Assembly: GCA_029931535.1 (NCBI GenBank)
Contig: JAQPZY010001148.1
Location: 958,501-1,022,500 of the forward strand
Direction: 5' to 3'
DNA: 64,000 nucleotides
Source of the DNA: Margaritifera margaritifera
Lineage: Eukaryota > Mollusca > Bivalvia > Unionida > Margaritiferidae
Both the position numbers and the translations under genes were made by a program. Positions 1-12,147 of this stretch are shown piece after piece. The notes beneath the pieces are model-generated. The model saw only the letters and a program-made list of their open reading frames with translations, searched no databases and was not told where the DNA came from. Positions within the stretch are counted from its first letter, which is position 1; every line of letters begins with the position of its first letter.

Positions 1-525
1 TAACAATGTTGTAAAACATAACTAGGCGAGCATCTTATAACCTGTTTTCAAGGGACTAAAAGCCAATATTTTTTTGGCATCCTAATAACGTGGTCATAAG
101 CTGAGTAAATTGTTTTTGATCCAACGGATTCTCTAGAGTTGCCCTCATTCTATTTTTCTGATGGACTGTGTAGGGGCTGAAAATTGTTGCATGTATTCCA
201 CTTGAGGTCTTGCCTAAAGTTTTATTAGAATTGTTGGTAACTCTGTCGATATGTTGGTTCCAATTTAGATCAGAGCTATGATCTATTCCTGAACATTTTG
301 TATAATTTTAATCAAAAAGTCTACTTTCTCCACACCTCATTGAAAATTATATGTTATTTATGTGGTCAAGAGTTGCGCTGTTCTTACTGTTAATTATCTA
401 CGATATAAATTGCTACAGTAATACAAAACCATTTTCGGTGAGAAATAGACCGTAAGAATAATTCGGGTACGAAATATTTGCTTCAGAATTTCAGTGTGCC
501 TAAGAGTTGATTTTGGTTGTCCCTT
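1..525. other. AT-rich sequence, nothing recognised
   Basis: No repeat, RNA gene or coding homology seen. A short minus-strand open frame beginning inside this stretch reads through the poly-C tract and is not gene-like. Confidence 0.5.
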
Positions 526-545
526 CCCCCCCCCCCCCCCCCCCC
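526..545. repeat. poly-C homopolymer
   Basis: About 20 uninterrupted C residues. It accounts for the glycine run in a spurious minus-strand frame. Length is likely uncertain in the assembly. Confidence 0.9.
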
Positions 546-746
546 GTGACAAAAAAATGTTGACTGTACTCTTGAAAAGATATTTTAAAACGTGAAATAA
601 GTTGATTACAAAGTTTTTAGTTAGTTGTATCTCAAGTATATGCACTATATCTGTTGCCGAAACATCTGTAACCCATTTTGTATCGATTATAATCTTGGTG
701 GATTGTGTAGTAAATTTTCAATATGATGGGTTGAACATCTACAAAA

Positions 747-792
<46 letters not shown>
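747..792. repeat. (TTA)n microsatellite
   Basis: About 15 copies of a TTA trinucleotide, followed by T-rich and G-rich homopolymers to about 836. It creates tyrosine and asparagine runs in false open frames. Confidence 0.95.
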
Positions 793-794
<2 letters not shown>

Positions 795-1041
795 TTTTTT
801 TTTTAAATTTCGTCGGTTTTTTTTTGGGGGGGGGGTTTCGTTTTTTACATTTTTTGAAAATTTAGCGATGTGAATAAATAACATTTAAATATCATACGCA
901 ATGGGAGACTACGATACTATTCATACGATTGAAGGTTTAATTTTCTAAATTTGTCAATGGAATTCTACGCGGAGTTTAAATTGGCAATTTTTCACACCGC
1001 CAAATACACTTACATTTAGCACACACACAAGAACTCTGTAT

Positions 1042-1440
1042 GGTAGTAAAGTCACAGTCAAAGAGCCGTGGTAGTTCAGTACGTAGTAAAGTCACCGTCA
1101 AAGAGCCGTGGTAGTTCAGTACGTATTACTGAGTCACCGTCAAAAAGCCGTGGTAGTTCAGTACGTAGTAAAGTCACCGTCAAAGAGCCGTGGTAGTTCA
1201 GTACGTGGTAAAGTCACCGTCAAAAAGCCGTGGTAGTTCAGTACGTAGTAAAGTCACCGTCAAAGAGCCGTGGTAGTTCAGTATGTAGTAAAGTCACCGT
1301 CAAAGAGCCGTGGTAGTTCAATACGTAGTAAAGTCACCGCCAAAGAGCCGTGGTAGTTCAGTACGTAGTAAAGTCACCGTCAAAAAGCCGTGGTAGTTCA
1401 GTACGTAGTAAAGTCACCGTCAAAGAGCCATGGTAGCTCA
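1042..1440 (+). repeat. 40-bp satellite derived from a SINE head
   Basis: About ten copies of a 40-bp unit carrying a GTAGTAAAGTCACCGTCAAA segment followed by GAGCCGTGGTAGTTCAGTAC. The second half closely matches the 5-prime tRNA-like head of the SINE that directly follows (GAGCCATGGTAGCTCAGTAG at about 1,424). One unit, near 1,125, has a small insertion. The array most likely arose by tandem amplification of the SINE start plus flanking sequence. Confidence 0.9.
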
Positions 1441-1575
1441 GTAGTTAGCGTGCCAGACTCGCTATCGATAGGGCGCGGTTCGAATCCTACCATCGGTTCA
1501 GTCCACACATTACTCCAGTTGCCTCGCCCCTAAATATCCTACTGGTATTGTTGTGTCGTAAAACACCAAACCAAA
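1424..1575 (+). mobile_element. tRNA-derived SINE
   Basis: The 5-prime part is tRNA-like, with an A-box-like TAGCTCAGTAG near 1,434-1,444 and a B box GGTTCGAATCC at 1,477-1,487, the internal promoter of RNA polymerase III. A non-tRNA body follows, ending in a GTCGTAAAACACCAAACC-type tail near 1,555-1,573. The element is too long and lacks paired acceptor arms for a functional tRNA, so it is a SINE. Clade is not assigned. Confidence 0.8.
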
Positions 1576-3125
1576 AACTGAAGACAGCTGTGGATTTAGC
1601 TAAAGGATTTTTTAAATGACCAAATACGCACTTATAAACTTTTTAAACGCCACTTGGAGTCGCTACTAAAGCAATCCGTAATTTTACTATTACGTCATCA
1701 CTGGCATTAAAGCAATTAGATACCGCTCTTTCGTTTCAAATATGCATTTGCAAAGTGTTGGCTTATCTGTTGTTTATTTCCTTAGATCGTTAATTGTGAT
1801 GATGAGTTCAATTTTTACCAAGTGCATATTCGTGTTAGAATGAAGAGTAACGCCAAGGCTATGTACACATTTTCCCAACAACTTTCCGAGATGAATTGTT
1901 AGATGTTCTCGCTAAATTCAGGATGAAGGTAAGCCACCTATTAGAAACAGTACTTAAGGCGACAATATAAAAGTCATGTATCATCATTTTAAATACTATT
2001 ATCACTGATTATTACGTATCAATAAAGTTCTGCATCTACATTTAATGATAGCGGTAGTATGGGTATACTTCGTGCTAGTTATACTGGTGGTAAGATTTGA
2101 CAATTTGACGAGGGGGGAAGGGGGCGGAGGGTTACAACATGTTAGCAGCTGGCAACAATAATAATTTGAGTCACTGGGTTTTAAAGATTACAGAAACTGT
2201 TGTTGTCATGCCTTAATCTCTAAAATTACGAGGAAAAGTTGGCCGCAATTTTTTAAATTAGGTTACAGTCTTTTTCCTCTTATTTGGACCTCATGTCGTC
2301 ATTTATCTTCAGGTTTTGCCCCGCCCCCCCCCCCCAAAAAAAAAAAAAACAAACAAACAAAAAAAAACAACAAAACAATAACAGCAAAAATGTTTTTCTC
2401 ACACTTTTGTGATGAGACTGCAATTTAGTAAATAGTCAAACCTTAAAAAGTATTTTGAATACTGTATTACCGTATATTCTCAAATATGGATAAACTGGGC
2501 TAAACAATCCACACATAATCAACCAATCTGCCCTTTCCAAGATTCTACTATCAACCCTAATGGTTATTGAGAACAAATGTACTGATCAAAATCAAGTTTA
2601 AAAAGACTATTTTTTAAATAAAATTCAGTGCTAATAATATTATAATTAATAAAATGATAATAATATTAAATAAACTTTTATTTTCAACGTCTCTCCAAAA
2701 CTTTTAAAATCTGTGGGTCAATACCAGACAAACTTAGAGCGACATTAATCTATTAAGGGTAGAGTGAGGGGGCTTTAGTAGATTATAAATATCTCACAAA
2801 TGTTTAGTATTGCAGAATTAGGGGGGAAAAAGTGTTTAGTTTTAGAAGGGAAAAAAAAGTATATTTCAGGTTAACACCTCAATTGACAAACAAAATGATC
2901 TCTGAGTATATCAGAGGAATATTATTATGTGATTCATATCATATGGAAATATCACGTTGGCTTTCAATTAAAGCGCCTGCAAATGAAAGCTCATGATGTT
3001 TTAAATTTGACAAAAATAGGCATTATGTTGACTCAAACCTAATTTAATGTTATTTTGGTATTAGAAATATAAACATCGATTCCAAAAAGAATCGTTGTTA
3101 AATTTGAAACTTTCTTCTACAAAAT
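1576..3125. other. AT-rich sequence with a C/A homopolymer tract
   Basis: No coding signal. A C-run followed by an A-rich tract lies at about 2,318-2,375. G-rich strings occur near 2,110 and 2,821. Confidence 0.5.
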
Positions 3126-3532
3126 GAAGTGAAACTGATCGATTTGTATGCCTGTTGAAGTGAAACTGATCAATTTGTATGATTATTGAAGTGAAACTGA
3201 TCCATTTGTATGATTGTTGAAGTGAAACTGATCCATTTGTATGCCTGTTGAAGTGAAACTGATCCGTTTGTATGCCTGTTGAAGTGAAACTGATCGATTT
3301 GTATGATTGTTGAAGTGAAACTGATCCATTTGTATGCCTGTTGAAGTGAAACTGATCGATTTGTATGATTGTTGAAGTGAAACTGATCCATTTGTATGCC
3401 TGTTGAAGTGAAACTGATCGATTTGTATGATTGTTGAAGTGAAACTGATCCATTTGTATGCCTGTTGAAGTGAAACTGATCGATTTGTATGATTATTGAA
3501 GTGAGACTGATCCATTTGTATGCCTGTTGAAA
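3126..3532. repeat. 31-bp minisatellite
   Basis: About 13 copies of a 31-bp unit starting GAAGTGAAACTGATC. Units differ at two positions in the spacer, so ATGCCTGTT and ATGATTGTT variants interleave, sometimes as 62-bp dimers. Because 31 is not divisible by three, all three minus-strand frames stay open in turn and give false proteins of 73-130 residues. Confidence 0.95.
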
Positions 3533-3797
3533 GCAACAACAACAAAAATGTGCATATATGTCCTAGGCCAAATAAGGCTTCATATTATTCACTCTTTCTT
3601 TTTAACAGCGGTTCAACATATAATTTTAATATTTTAAATTTGTTTGGTCTGGAGTGGTCACTTTAGTTTATGTATGTTAATGATTTTTTTGTTTGTTAAG
3701 TGTCGTTGAAGAAATGAATAAATAACGAATTTTGTCAGTATTACCATCGCATAAGTTGTTACGTCTAGTGCATTGTTAACCCCGGGATTTTATATTT

Positions 3798-3888
3798 CTT
3801 CATTGGACATCGTGTCTACGTGTCACATCTAAATTTTTCCATGCTTCTTCATTGGACATCGTGTCTACGTGTCACATCTAAATTCTTC
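3798..3888. repeat. 49-bp tandem duplication
   Basis: Two adjacent near-identical copies beginning CTTCATTGGACATCGTGTCT. Confidence 0.9.
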
Positions 3889-3959
3889 ATGTTTTTATCT
3901 TTTCGTACAGAAAAAGAAATTGATTCTTTTGTTAAATAATGCACATAAACTATTACTCT

Positions 3960-4850
3960 TTATTGAGTCGTCGGCCTTTTCATGTGAACAGAACTCGAGC
4001 TCACAAAAATTCTCACACTTAGGCTCAACTCAAAATTCTGACTTCTGATTGGTTAACGTCGTATCACTGGCCAATCAGAAACCAGAATCAAAAGAGCTGA
4101 GTCTGCGTCTGAGTGTGAACATTTTTTGTAACCTTATTTCCACCTCTCGGCCTTCCTTTTCTTCCGAAATTACTTAGCCATGCTAGTTTTAAGGTGTGAT
4201 CAAACGGAAGGGCAAGAAAACGGACAGACGTAAGTGCGGAAATTAGGGTTCCAGCAAATGAAAGTGGTGAGCTAAAATAAATAAATAAATAAATGGGACG
4301 GTCATGGGAGATATAATTCAGAATTTCCTGGTTCAAAATACCTTTTCGATACATTTTCATCCTCGTTTCGTTAACTGCTGATGGTTAGAATAGTATAGCA
4401 GCCATTTAATATAATTGCAACGTAGTGCTATTGGTATGTGAGTTGCTCAATAAACGAATATTTGCGTTTCGAGAGATATGTCTGTTTCCGCCTTTTCAAC
4501 ACGGTTTTCAGCACTTAATGCACCCTTTTTAAAAAAAATAGTAGTCAGTTAGTTATTGTTACACAACATGGTTCATCAATCGTTGAGCTATTTAATCACT
4601 ATTTTATACGCAACGTTTCTTGTAAATGGTACTTGTGTTTTTTCAGGTGTTCGTTTGCTTGTTTTCCTCTCGTTAATACCTATGGCACTTTTAATATTTC
4701 GTTGTCGATCAATATTTGCCTTCATAAAGAACTTTCAGTCACCGTGATTAATATCTTTGTTTCAAACGTACATGATGTCATACTCGCCATTCCTAATGGA
4801 TAAGATTTTGTATGTTTTCATGAAATGATTTCCTATTTTTATGAAAGTAT
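3960..4850. repeat. segmental duplication, copy A, block 1
   Basis: Diverged but collinear with about 36,370-38,040. Shared landmarks include GATGGTTAG near 4,381 (36,700), GGTATGTGA near 4,433 (36,750), TTTCGAGAGATATGTC near 4,467 and CAATATTTGCCTTCATAAAG near 4,710 (37,918). In this copy the TTTCGAGAGATATGTC motif is single; in copy B it is a long 36-bp array. A small hairpin, TCTGATTGGTTA with its inverted partner, lies near 4,046-4,081. Confidence 0.75.
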
Positions 4851-5226
4851 AATTGATTCTGGCAATAAAACATGTCTAAATAATTAAACTAAAGATATGC
4901 CAGGCTATTTCTTATTTTGGCGGCCTTCTTATTCATTCTCTTATTGAAAAATATCTAGCATCCATATCTCACGAATAATTGCAAACACGTATGTATAATT
5001 GAATAAGACACATAACAGCGATGGTGATAATGGACAAGCGACATGTTTCTCCTTCCAACGGTCTTGACTCTCCAGATTTTCAATTTACCGTTACATGGGG
5101 CATCAGTAATATTTTAATGAAAGAACTGTTTTGCAACCATCTAACAAAATTTGACTTCCCTTTGAAGGTAAATTTATCAAAAGATGCACTTATCATTTTA
5201 GTATTTTATTTTCCGGAGGTCATATA
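4851..5226. other. no recognised feature
   Basis: AT-rich. An 86-residue plus-strand open frame starts at 5,021 but ends inside the following MITE and shows no family motif. Confidence 0.4.
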
Positions 5227-5234
5227 TCTGGCTC

Positions 5235-5432
5235 CAGTGGCAGCGCGAGGGTTCGACGTGCCCGGGGGCAATGTTCTTTAGTGGCGCTCCTACTTTGCCA
5301 CAGAGAATAGGTTTTATGTCAGTTGCCACCACCCTCCATGTAAGCCCCGGTTTCAGCTGCATAAAAAAGCTACCGACGGCGCCCCCTCTCCCCTCGCCCG
5401 GGGGAAAACCCCCTCCCCCTGCGTTGCCACTG
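5235..5432. mobile_element. hAT-type MITE with perfect 8-bp target duplication
   Basis: A GC-rich 198-bp element. Terminal inverted repeats start CAGTGGCAGCGCGAGGG on the left and CAGTGGCAACGCAGGGG on the reverse complement of the right end. It is flanked by identical TCTGGCTC octamers at 5,227-5,234 and 5,433-5,440. A CAGTG terminus with an 8-bp duplication is typical of hAT non-autonomous elements. The perfect duplication suggests a fairly recent insertion. Confidence 0.88.
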
Positions 5433-5548
5433 TCTGGCTCATCATCCACTTTCTTGCCAGTCGTTTTACTTTCATATTCACTAAGATATTTATTTAGGTA
5501 ATTGTTGTTCGAAATTTTGTTTCATTTCCTGTGAACCTTCTTTCCTTT

Positions 5549-5725
5549 GCGGCTACAAAATGTTAAATTACTTTGCGCCTATAAAATGTCGCAATATATC
5601 AATGTTGAATTACTTTGCGCCTATAAAATGTTGCAACTTAACAATGTTTAGAATACTTCGATGTTATAAAATGTAGTAATTTTCCAATGTTAAATTACTT
5701 ACCGGCTATATAATTTCGCGGATCT
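5549..5725. repeat. degenerate ~45-bp tandem repeats
   Basis: Four or so decayed copies of a unit containing TTACTTTGCGCCTATAAAAT. Confidence 0.7.
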
Positions 5726-5983
5726 GCAACTACTCGTGTCAATTTTGTTGAGGAAATTTATACATTTTACGCTATTTAACTTCGCGGATATATTCGCCTC
5801 GTGAATTCGCGAAAATCAAATAGCAAGTAAATTAAAGTTGGTTTACAGTATAAAGTCATCACAGTTTCATATACAGGCAGCACACTAAAACATTCGTATG
5901 TATGATATTTCCTGCTGGATCCATACATACTGATACACTTTCTTGAACCTTACGAGTTGTATTTTCAAGCTATCTAAATACGT

Positions 5984-6117
5984 AAAGGTTATTAACTGAG
6001 TATTGAAAAAAAAATGGACCAGAGGTCATGTGGCACAGGATGCCAGAGCTTGCGAAGGCATTATACGCCACATGAACGAGGGTCCAATATTTTTTAATAC
6101 TCAGTCAATAACCTCTT
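5984..6117. mobile_element. palindromic MITE-like element
   Basis: The left arm (AGGTTATTAACTGAGTATT, 5,987 on) is the inverted counterpart of the right arm (ending AATACTCAGTCAATAACCT near 6,113). Inner arms CATGTGGC and GCCACATG are also inverted. The whole element can fold as one long imperfect hairpin. No transposase is encoded. Confidence 0.75.
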
Positions 6118-6750
6118 TATTATATACTTAAAAATAAGCATATTAATCATCCTTTTATGCTATAGGAATAACACAATTGAAACAAAACATTATTTCAACG
6201 TTTTATTGAACATTTTACACCTCGTTCATGAATGAATGAAACCTGAGCACCGCGCAGTAATACACGCTACTTTACTGCTTTGGAAGCTCGCGCATACATG
6301 GGTGATTCTCATTCAGCAGTGAACGAAACTAAGTTTGTTAAAGAAAATGAAATGTCATGTAGCCAAACAAACAGTGAAATATTGGTATTAGGGTTTTAAA
6401 AAATGACGTAATACTTCGATGAAAATTGAAGATACAGTTATGAAAAGGTGAGCCAGAACAATTCCGTCAAAGTTTGCTCGTTTTGATTATCCTTATTCGA
6501 TGTTGCTGTCATGATGGCGGGTAAATTTGAAATCTGCAGTGTGTGTCAGGAGTATTGCGAAGGTATTGTGTCCCATCTGTCTGAGATAATACCATAATAC
6601 CTGAAAATAAGAATATAGATTCATTTTGGAGTCGCTTGTGTTTCATTAAATTCCAAATACAGGATAAAACAATTCAGAGTGGATAAATGTGCACTATGTG
6701 CATGAAAGAGAGGATGTTCATTGATACATTGTATCAATGGTCAGGTTGAC

Positions 6751-6752
6751 TC

Positions 6753-6836
<84 letters not shown>
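6751..6836. repeat. (CT)n microsatellite
   Basis: Over 80 bases of almost pure CT dinucleotide. Confidence 0.97.
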
Positions 6837-6840
<4 letters not shown>

Positions 6841-7482
6841 TAACAGCAGAGACTAGCGTCACTCGCAATCCATTTTCAATATTTTTATAAATCACTTTTT
6901 TTTCTTCATTCATTTTAAGTCTTGGGATGTATTTAGATTTTCTTTATTTAATTAGCATAAACGATATTTTCTAGATCTGTTGTTTATAAAGAGCAATATC
7001 AAACATCATCATTCTCTGACAGTCAATTCTCCGGCACTGGCGTCAGGTAGAAAGGGTTACTGTCATTGTTGGCCTCTGGTGGGCGTCAGATTTATGACGT
7101 GGCCAGCATTTAACGTTTCTGTCGACAGTTTTATTTAGCTGTGGCTAGAAGCAGTTCATCGAATGCGGAGACGTGTTTACCATATAAGGAAGCGGTGAAT
7201 AATTTTACTTAACTACAATCAATACCGCTGGATATTGACCCGTGGCAACAACGTTAAGCTAATGGGACTGTTTCTAAAGTGTACAATAAAAAAGATTACA
7301 ATCCTCTACAATGTAACTTTTACCTAGTACTTAATGCACTGAAGCACTTAATCCAATGAAGGCACATATGCTTGTCATCAAACAATTGGAAAGACAAAAA
7401 TTTTAAACAAATTGGAGCTATTAAGTTGCACACCAATTATCTTGAACATCTCAGAATTTCTTATGATAGTACTCCTTGCGCT
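6837..7482. other. no recognised feature
   Basis: Ordinary AT-rich sequence with a slightly GC-richer patch at 7,020-7,160. No coding homology seen. Confidence 0.4.
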
Positions 7483-7536
7483 CCACGTGACTAAAAGTAG
7501 CTAGTACTACCACGTGACTAAAAGTAGCTAGTACTA
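7483..7536. repeat. exact 27-bp tandem duplication
   Basis: Two identical adjacent copies starting CCACGTGACTAAAAGTAGCT. Confidence 0.95.
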
Positions 7537-7621
7537 AAGCGTAAACGTAGGAAGATATTACATTGTTCTAAGTCATTCTTGTCCCTTCCCCCTCCCTCCC
7601 CCCCCCCTGCAAAAGTTAATT

Positions 7622-7732
7622 CAGTGGCTTCCTCCCAATTAAAAAAAAAAAAATTGGAATTTCTGACCCCTACTGGGCCTGCTACCCCTTGCGGGGGTTG
7701 CGGGGGTTGCGGGGGCCGTTGCTACGCCACTG
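7622..7732. mobile_element. possible short hAT-type MITE remnant
   Basis: CAGTGGC at 7,622 is matched by GCCACTG ending at 7,732, the same terminal motif as the MITE at 5,235. The interior carries repeated GCGGGGGTT. No matching 8-bp flanks are visible, so it may be a decayed or chance pair. Confidence 0.45.
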
Positions 7733-7739
7733 AAACGAG

Positions 7740-8780
7740 GGAATCGCTGTGAGAATTTATTGAAAGTCTAAGTTTGGAATTGATACAATTCCATGTTCTA
7801 CTGACCTAGAAGTAATGCAAGGGCAATTTCCCAGTAGGACAACCTTTAATGCCTTTCATACATGAAGTTGGATATGCTGGAGGTAGGAATCGACAACGTG
7901 ACTGTTATTCTCACATGTTACATGGGACCAGATTCGTGCGTAAAGGTCTATTTATTGAACAAGCACACGTGTTATCTTATTTATTATTTAACTATCTTGT
8001 TTTTCCTTATATGTAGACGGAATAGGATCTGGGAGTAAAAAACCTCAGTTATGTATTTGTGCTGTTAATTATTGTGTGGAACATTAGGTTTTGATTACAA
8101 AGGCTGATATCAATGACACACGACTTGCCAAGTTTGATTGTCTTAGTACAAATACATGATTTTTTTAACACATCGAAATCAGCAATATAACCTACCTTTT
8201 AGAAAACAGGCCGTCCTATTTCTACAATATTTTATACTCTAGAGTAAGCCAGCCACGAGAATAAAGCAGCTGAATATGTATTTACATATATATACAGAGA
8301 TTTGTGTATTCCTAATAGAGCAGTAGATAGTTTATTAGTGAAACAATAATCGTGCATGTACCAGTTAAAGAAAAAAAAAATACAACGTCAAAACAACATT
8401 AAGAAATATTGATTTCTAAAAAATAAAGTTGAGCATTTGATAAGTGGTTCATTGAATAGTCTGTAAGGCGCTGTTATTTTTGTTGTTGTTGTTTTTGTTT
8501 TTGTTCTTGTTTTTGTTTTGTCGTTTTTTTTTGTTTTTTTTTTCTCATTCTATAAATAAACGGTCACTTTATTTTAAAATCAAAGCCATAAAAGGTATTT
8601 CTGAGAAAATCCCTGCCAACGTAACGAGAATTTACAACTTTCTTTGAGCACCGTAATGGAAGCTATTTGGATCGTTGCCAACGTAAATATGCTAGCATCG
8701 TCTGCGCTTGTGTAGTAAACGGCAATGACTATCTAATTCTAAGTTCGATATATGTTCCTTGCCAGGAATCTTTGCAATAA
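7740..8780. other. no recognised feature
   Basis: AT-rich sequence with a T/G-rich tract at 8,476-8,542. No gene recognised. Confidence 0.4.
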
Positions 8781-8955
8781 ATGTTTCTTGTAAAAACCAA
8801 GAAGAAGATAAAAAAAGAAAGAAAAAAAAAAGAACAATTTCAGGAAGTTTTTTTTAATTGCCCAGCGTCTCGGGCTTAGATACCAAGAAAAAAAATTCAA
8901 AGGACTAAAATCAATCATCCATAAAACAATGTAAACAATACACATACATTATTTT
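8780..8955. repeat. segmental duplication, copy A, block 2
   Basis: Similar by eye to about 38,740-38,915. Both have an A-rich tract, then GGAAG-TT, a GCCCAGC motif, a TTAGAT(A/G)-CAAGAAAA stretch, and an AAACAATGT-A ending with CACATACATT. Confidence 0.65.
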
Positions 8956-8963
8956 TCTTTCTC

Positions 8964-9544
8964 GTTTGTCTAATTTCCACGGTATTGTATAATGACTACC
9001 TTTGTATAATTTCCACTGTACAGCATAATGACTACCTACCTTTGTCTGATTTCCACGGTATAGCATAATGACTACCTTTGTCTAATTTCCACGGTATAGT
9101 ATAATGACAACCTTTGTCTGATTTCCACGGTATAGTATAATGTCTACCTTTGTCTGATTTCCACGGTATAGTATAATGACTACCTTTGTATAATTTCCAC
9201 TGTATAGCATAATGACTACCTTTGTCTGATTTCCACGGTATAGCATAATGACTACCTTTGTCTGATTTCCACGGTATAGCATAATGACTACCTTTGTCTG
9301 ATTTCCACAGTGTAGCATAATGACTACCTTTGTCTGATTTCCACGGTATAGTATAATGACTACCTTTGTCTAGCTTCCACTGTATAGCATAATGACTACC
9401 TTTGTCTAGCTTCCACTGTATAGCATAATGACTATCTTTGTCTAATTCCCACGGTATGGTATAATGACTACCTTTGTCTAATTTCCACTGTATAGCATAA
9501 TGACTACTTTGTCTAATTTCCACGGTATAGTATAATGACTACCT
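8964..9544. repeat. 36-bp minisatellite
   Basis: About 16 copies of a 36-bp unit read as GACTACCTTTGTCTGATTTC then CACGGTATAGCATAAT. Since 36 is divisible by three, two minus-strand frames run open through it, giving 12-residue repeats. These are not genes. The array is absent from the paralogous position after 38,915. Confidence 0.95.
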
Positions 9545-10507
9545 GGCTGTAACCTTCCACTGCTACTGTACGACAGCTCTGAGAAAACTTATTGTGCTGA
9601 TATCACGTTTCCATCTTCTTTAACTACATCATTTACTCAAAGAATGTATCAGCTTGTTAGAATCCTGTGATACGGTATAAGCAGTGCACAAACATGACAA
9701 TAATTCATGTTTTCGGTAAGCGGCATTAATTTTTAAAAGTCTAGCCAACTCATTCCTGCACAAACAAAAGTTGTAATACATAGTGGACAACATTTAAACG
9801 TTAATATTTGGGAGTTATCTCAAAGGAAAAGAAATTAAAGAAAATAAATCCATAAAAAATATTTAAATTTGATAGAATATTCCGGACAGGCGATTCTGTG
9901 AAATGTCTTTAATGAATGAAAAGTTGTCCTCCAGAACCAATATATCAATGTTGGATGCCATGAACAATCCTTCTTTTGGCCAAATATAGCCATTATTTTT
10001 TTATTTATTCAATATATGCTGCTAATTTATAAATTCAGATTGATTTGTTCATGTTGATAATACTTTTATTAGCGACTTGTTGAAACGGTTTCATGGATTT
10101 CAAAAAAGTGTCATCACCATGTATTTTATCCATGATTAAACTCGCGCTAAACCTAAGTACAAACCATACAGACAGTTGGAAAGATTTATGACCCCCAAAA
10201 ATGAAGAATAGGACAAAACGAAATAATAAACCAATGTATTAACAGAAAAGTTACATTCATCTAAAAAAAAAAAAACGGTGAAAAAAGTCATAAAATACTG
10301 AAAAAAACAGGGAAAAATAAAATAAACGACAATAAATTAAAATATGAACGAAAATCAGGATACAATATGACCACATAGCATGAAAACTAAATACATCTAG
10401 ATCGAACCTTTTCCAAACTTCACCTATTCGCACTCTATTGTGTTGACCCTTACATTTTTTTCTCACAAAGTGAAAACTTCACACGGTGCATGGACTTTTT
10501 GTTCTTG
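9545..10507. other. no gene; weak duplication block near 10.0 kb
   Basis: AT-rich. The part at about 9,990-10,115 resembles 39,545-39,650 (a TTTATTTATT stretch, then TTTC--GATTTCAA-A-AGTGT). The Polinton fragment of copy B begins right after the matching point. Confidence 0.4.
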
Positions 10508-10662
10508 GATCTAACTTCGTTTTGTGGTGTATTCTTGTTATCTAACTTCGTTTTGTGGTGTATTCTCGTTATCTAACTTCGTTTTGTGCTGTATTCTTGT
10601 TATCTAACTTCGTTTTGTGCTGTATTCTTGTTATCTAACTTCGTTTTGTGGTGTATTCTTGT
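10508..10662. repeat. 31-bp minisatellite
   Basis: Five copies of a 31-bp unit containing TATCTAACTTCGTTTTGTGG. Confidence 0.95.
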
Positions 10663-11657
10663 TTTATTTATCTAGCTTTTTATTGTCGTATGGTCATTTC
10701 ATCATTAGATAAGAACTATAGTTATTTCTTAAATGTCTCGAAAACACAACGTGGCATTCAGCCATACGAGCGGAACACGTATTCATTAATAGAAGAAGGA
10801 TGAAGTAAGAGCGTGTAGGCTTTCCAGACATGCATAGGACAGGATGAATATCAGAGTCATTCATGTGCAGAATATGCATTTAAACATGCACTGTAGACTA
10901 ATATTGGTAAGGATTGGTAACATTGCAATGTTGATTACAAACCACCACGCTGGGGATCTGAAAAGTAATCGTTATTGAGATCAACAGTACCATATCAATA
11001 AACCCCATTTATGTCACGCTGTCTTAGTTACCAGACTCTGTATCATACTTTTATGTACAAAACAAATTTGATATAATAAGTGATAAATTTTGATTTCTCA
11101 TTATATACACCGTTGCACATCATGATATTATTCATGGAGGCACAAAAAATAATTCACTTATTACTAATAACTGTGTACAAACTTCTTTAAAGAACAAAAT
11201 TTGGGACAATTAAAGGTTTATTTTAGCTAGAAATTTTGTATGATGTAATCATGCAGTGGATGGATGTGATGACAGCTTTTCTGAGCAAGCCGTTAATAAA
11301 TGTCATCTTTTTTAACGCTTATGACGAGAAAGAGATAATCTCCACTTCCTTTCCTATGGTACTCGAGAAAAGATGTTTATCTACCTTTTTAATTGTAATG
11401 GAAAATGTATTTTCTTATTCCAATGATTTTTAATTAGGCATAGCAATATATCAATATATTTCAATCAAGCTAGGACCAACGATTTTCGCTGGTACAGGAA
11501 TAGCAGTGCTTCTATTACCATAGAAGACAAATTAACACTAACTAGACCAATCCGTAATCTCAGACCCCATAAAATAAATCTTGTTAACTGACGGAAACAT
11601 TGATTGGCAGAGCCGATAATGGTTCATGATAATTGTAATTAATCTGAATAGTTTATG
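10663..11657. other. no recognised feature
   Basis: AT-rich. Short open frames at 10,694-10,879 and 11,236-11,433 have no family motif. Confidence 0.4.
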
Positions 11658-12063
11658 TAATGGTAATTTCATTCTTCAAAAGGCTGGTAATATTTTTTAG
11701 TAAACTGTTCAATGAACTATTTTTATGTGCTAAAAATAGAGTCGCGCGAGCATACAACTGAAATTAACAGTAAGAAAATTGTGGTCTTCGTAGTTGCCAT
11801 TCCAACTATAAAATTCGTCCTTTTGTGCCTTTTTTAAAACCGTAAAATGCAAGCTCCCCTTTAAGTAGTATATCGTATCAAAACGTGCATCAAACGTGCA
11901 TTGAGGGCGGTGACATGACAGATTTATTTCTCAAATCTAATTCGAGACACCAGACAAGTTTTTCGTAGGCAAGTGTACTCAGTGCAGTCTCTGAAGTATT
12001 TAAGTATTTAAGTATTTTAATATTAACACGTTTACAAAAGATCATTCTTTGCTGAACGTGTGT
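11658..12063 (+). repeat. left arm of a ~400-bp inverted repeat
   Basis: Matches the reverse complement of 15,710-16,112 nearly throughout. Landmarks are GGTAATTT near 11,662, CAAAAGGCT, CTGTTCAATGAAC, CTAAAAATAGAGTCGCGCGA, ACAACTGAAATTAACAGTAA, and an AACACGTTTACAAAAGATCA stretch near 12,026. Arms are about 85% identical by eye. They could be long terminal repeats of a ~4.45-kb unit or two opposed copies of a dispersed repeat. Confidence 0.85.
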
Positions 12064-12077
12064 ATGATGAGTTCATG

Positions 12078-12085
12078 TGTGTGTA

Positions 12086-12143
<58 letters not shown>
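12078..12143. repeat. (GT)n-(GA)n compound microsatellite
   Basis: GT-rich dinucleotides pass directly into about 24 GA units. Confidence 0.95.

Positions 12144-12147
<4 letters not shown>

Noticed and set aside
1424..1500. Functional tRNA gene
   Set aside because: A and B boxes are present but the acceptor stem does not pair and a SINE body follows.
3061..3545. Minus-strand ORFs of 73-130 residues
   Set aside because: 31-bp satellite read in three frames.
4046..4081. Inverted CCAAT-box pair as a promoter
   Set aside because: A simple hairpin with no nearby gene and not kept in the copy-B paralog.
5021..5281. 86-residue plus-strand ORF
   Set aside because: Ends inside the hAT-type MITE; no motif.
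9032..9523. 163-residue minus-strand ORF with WKSDKGSHY-type repeats
   Set aside because: 36-bp minisatellite translated; no non-repeat sequence and no start context.
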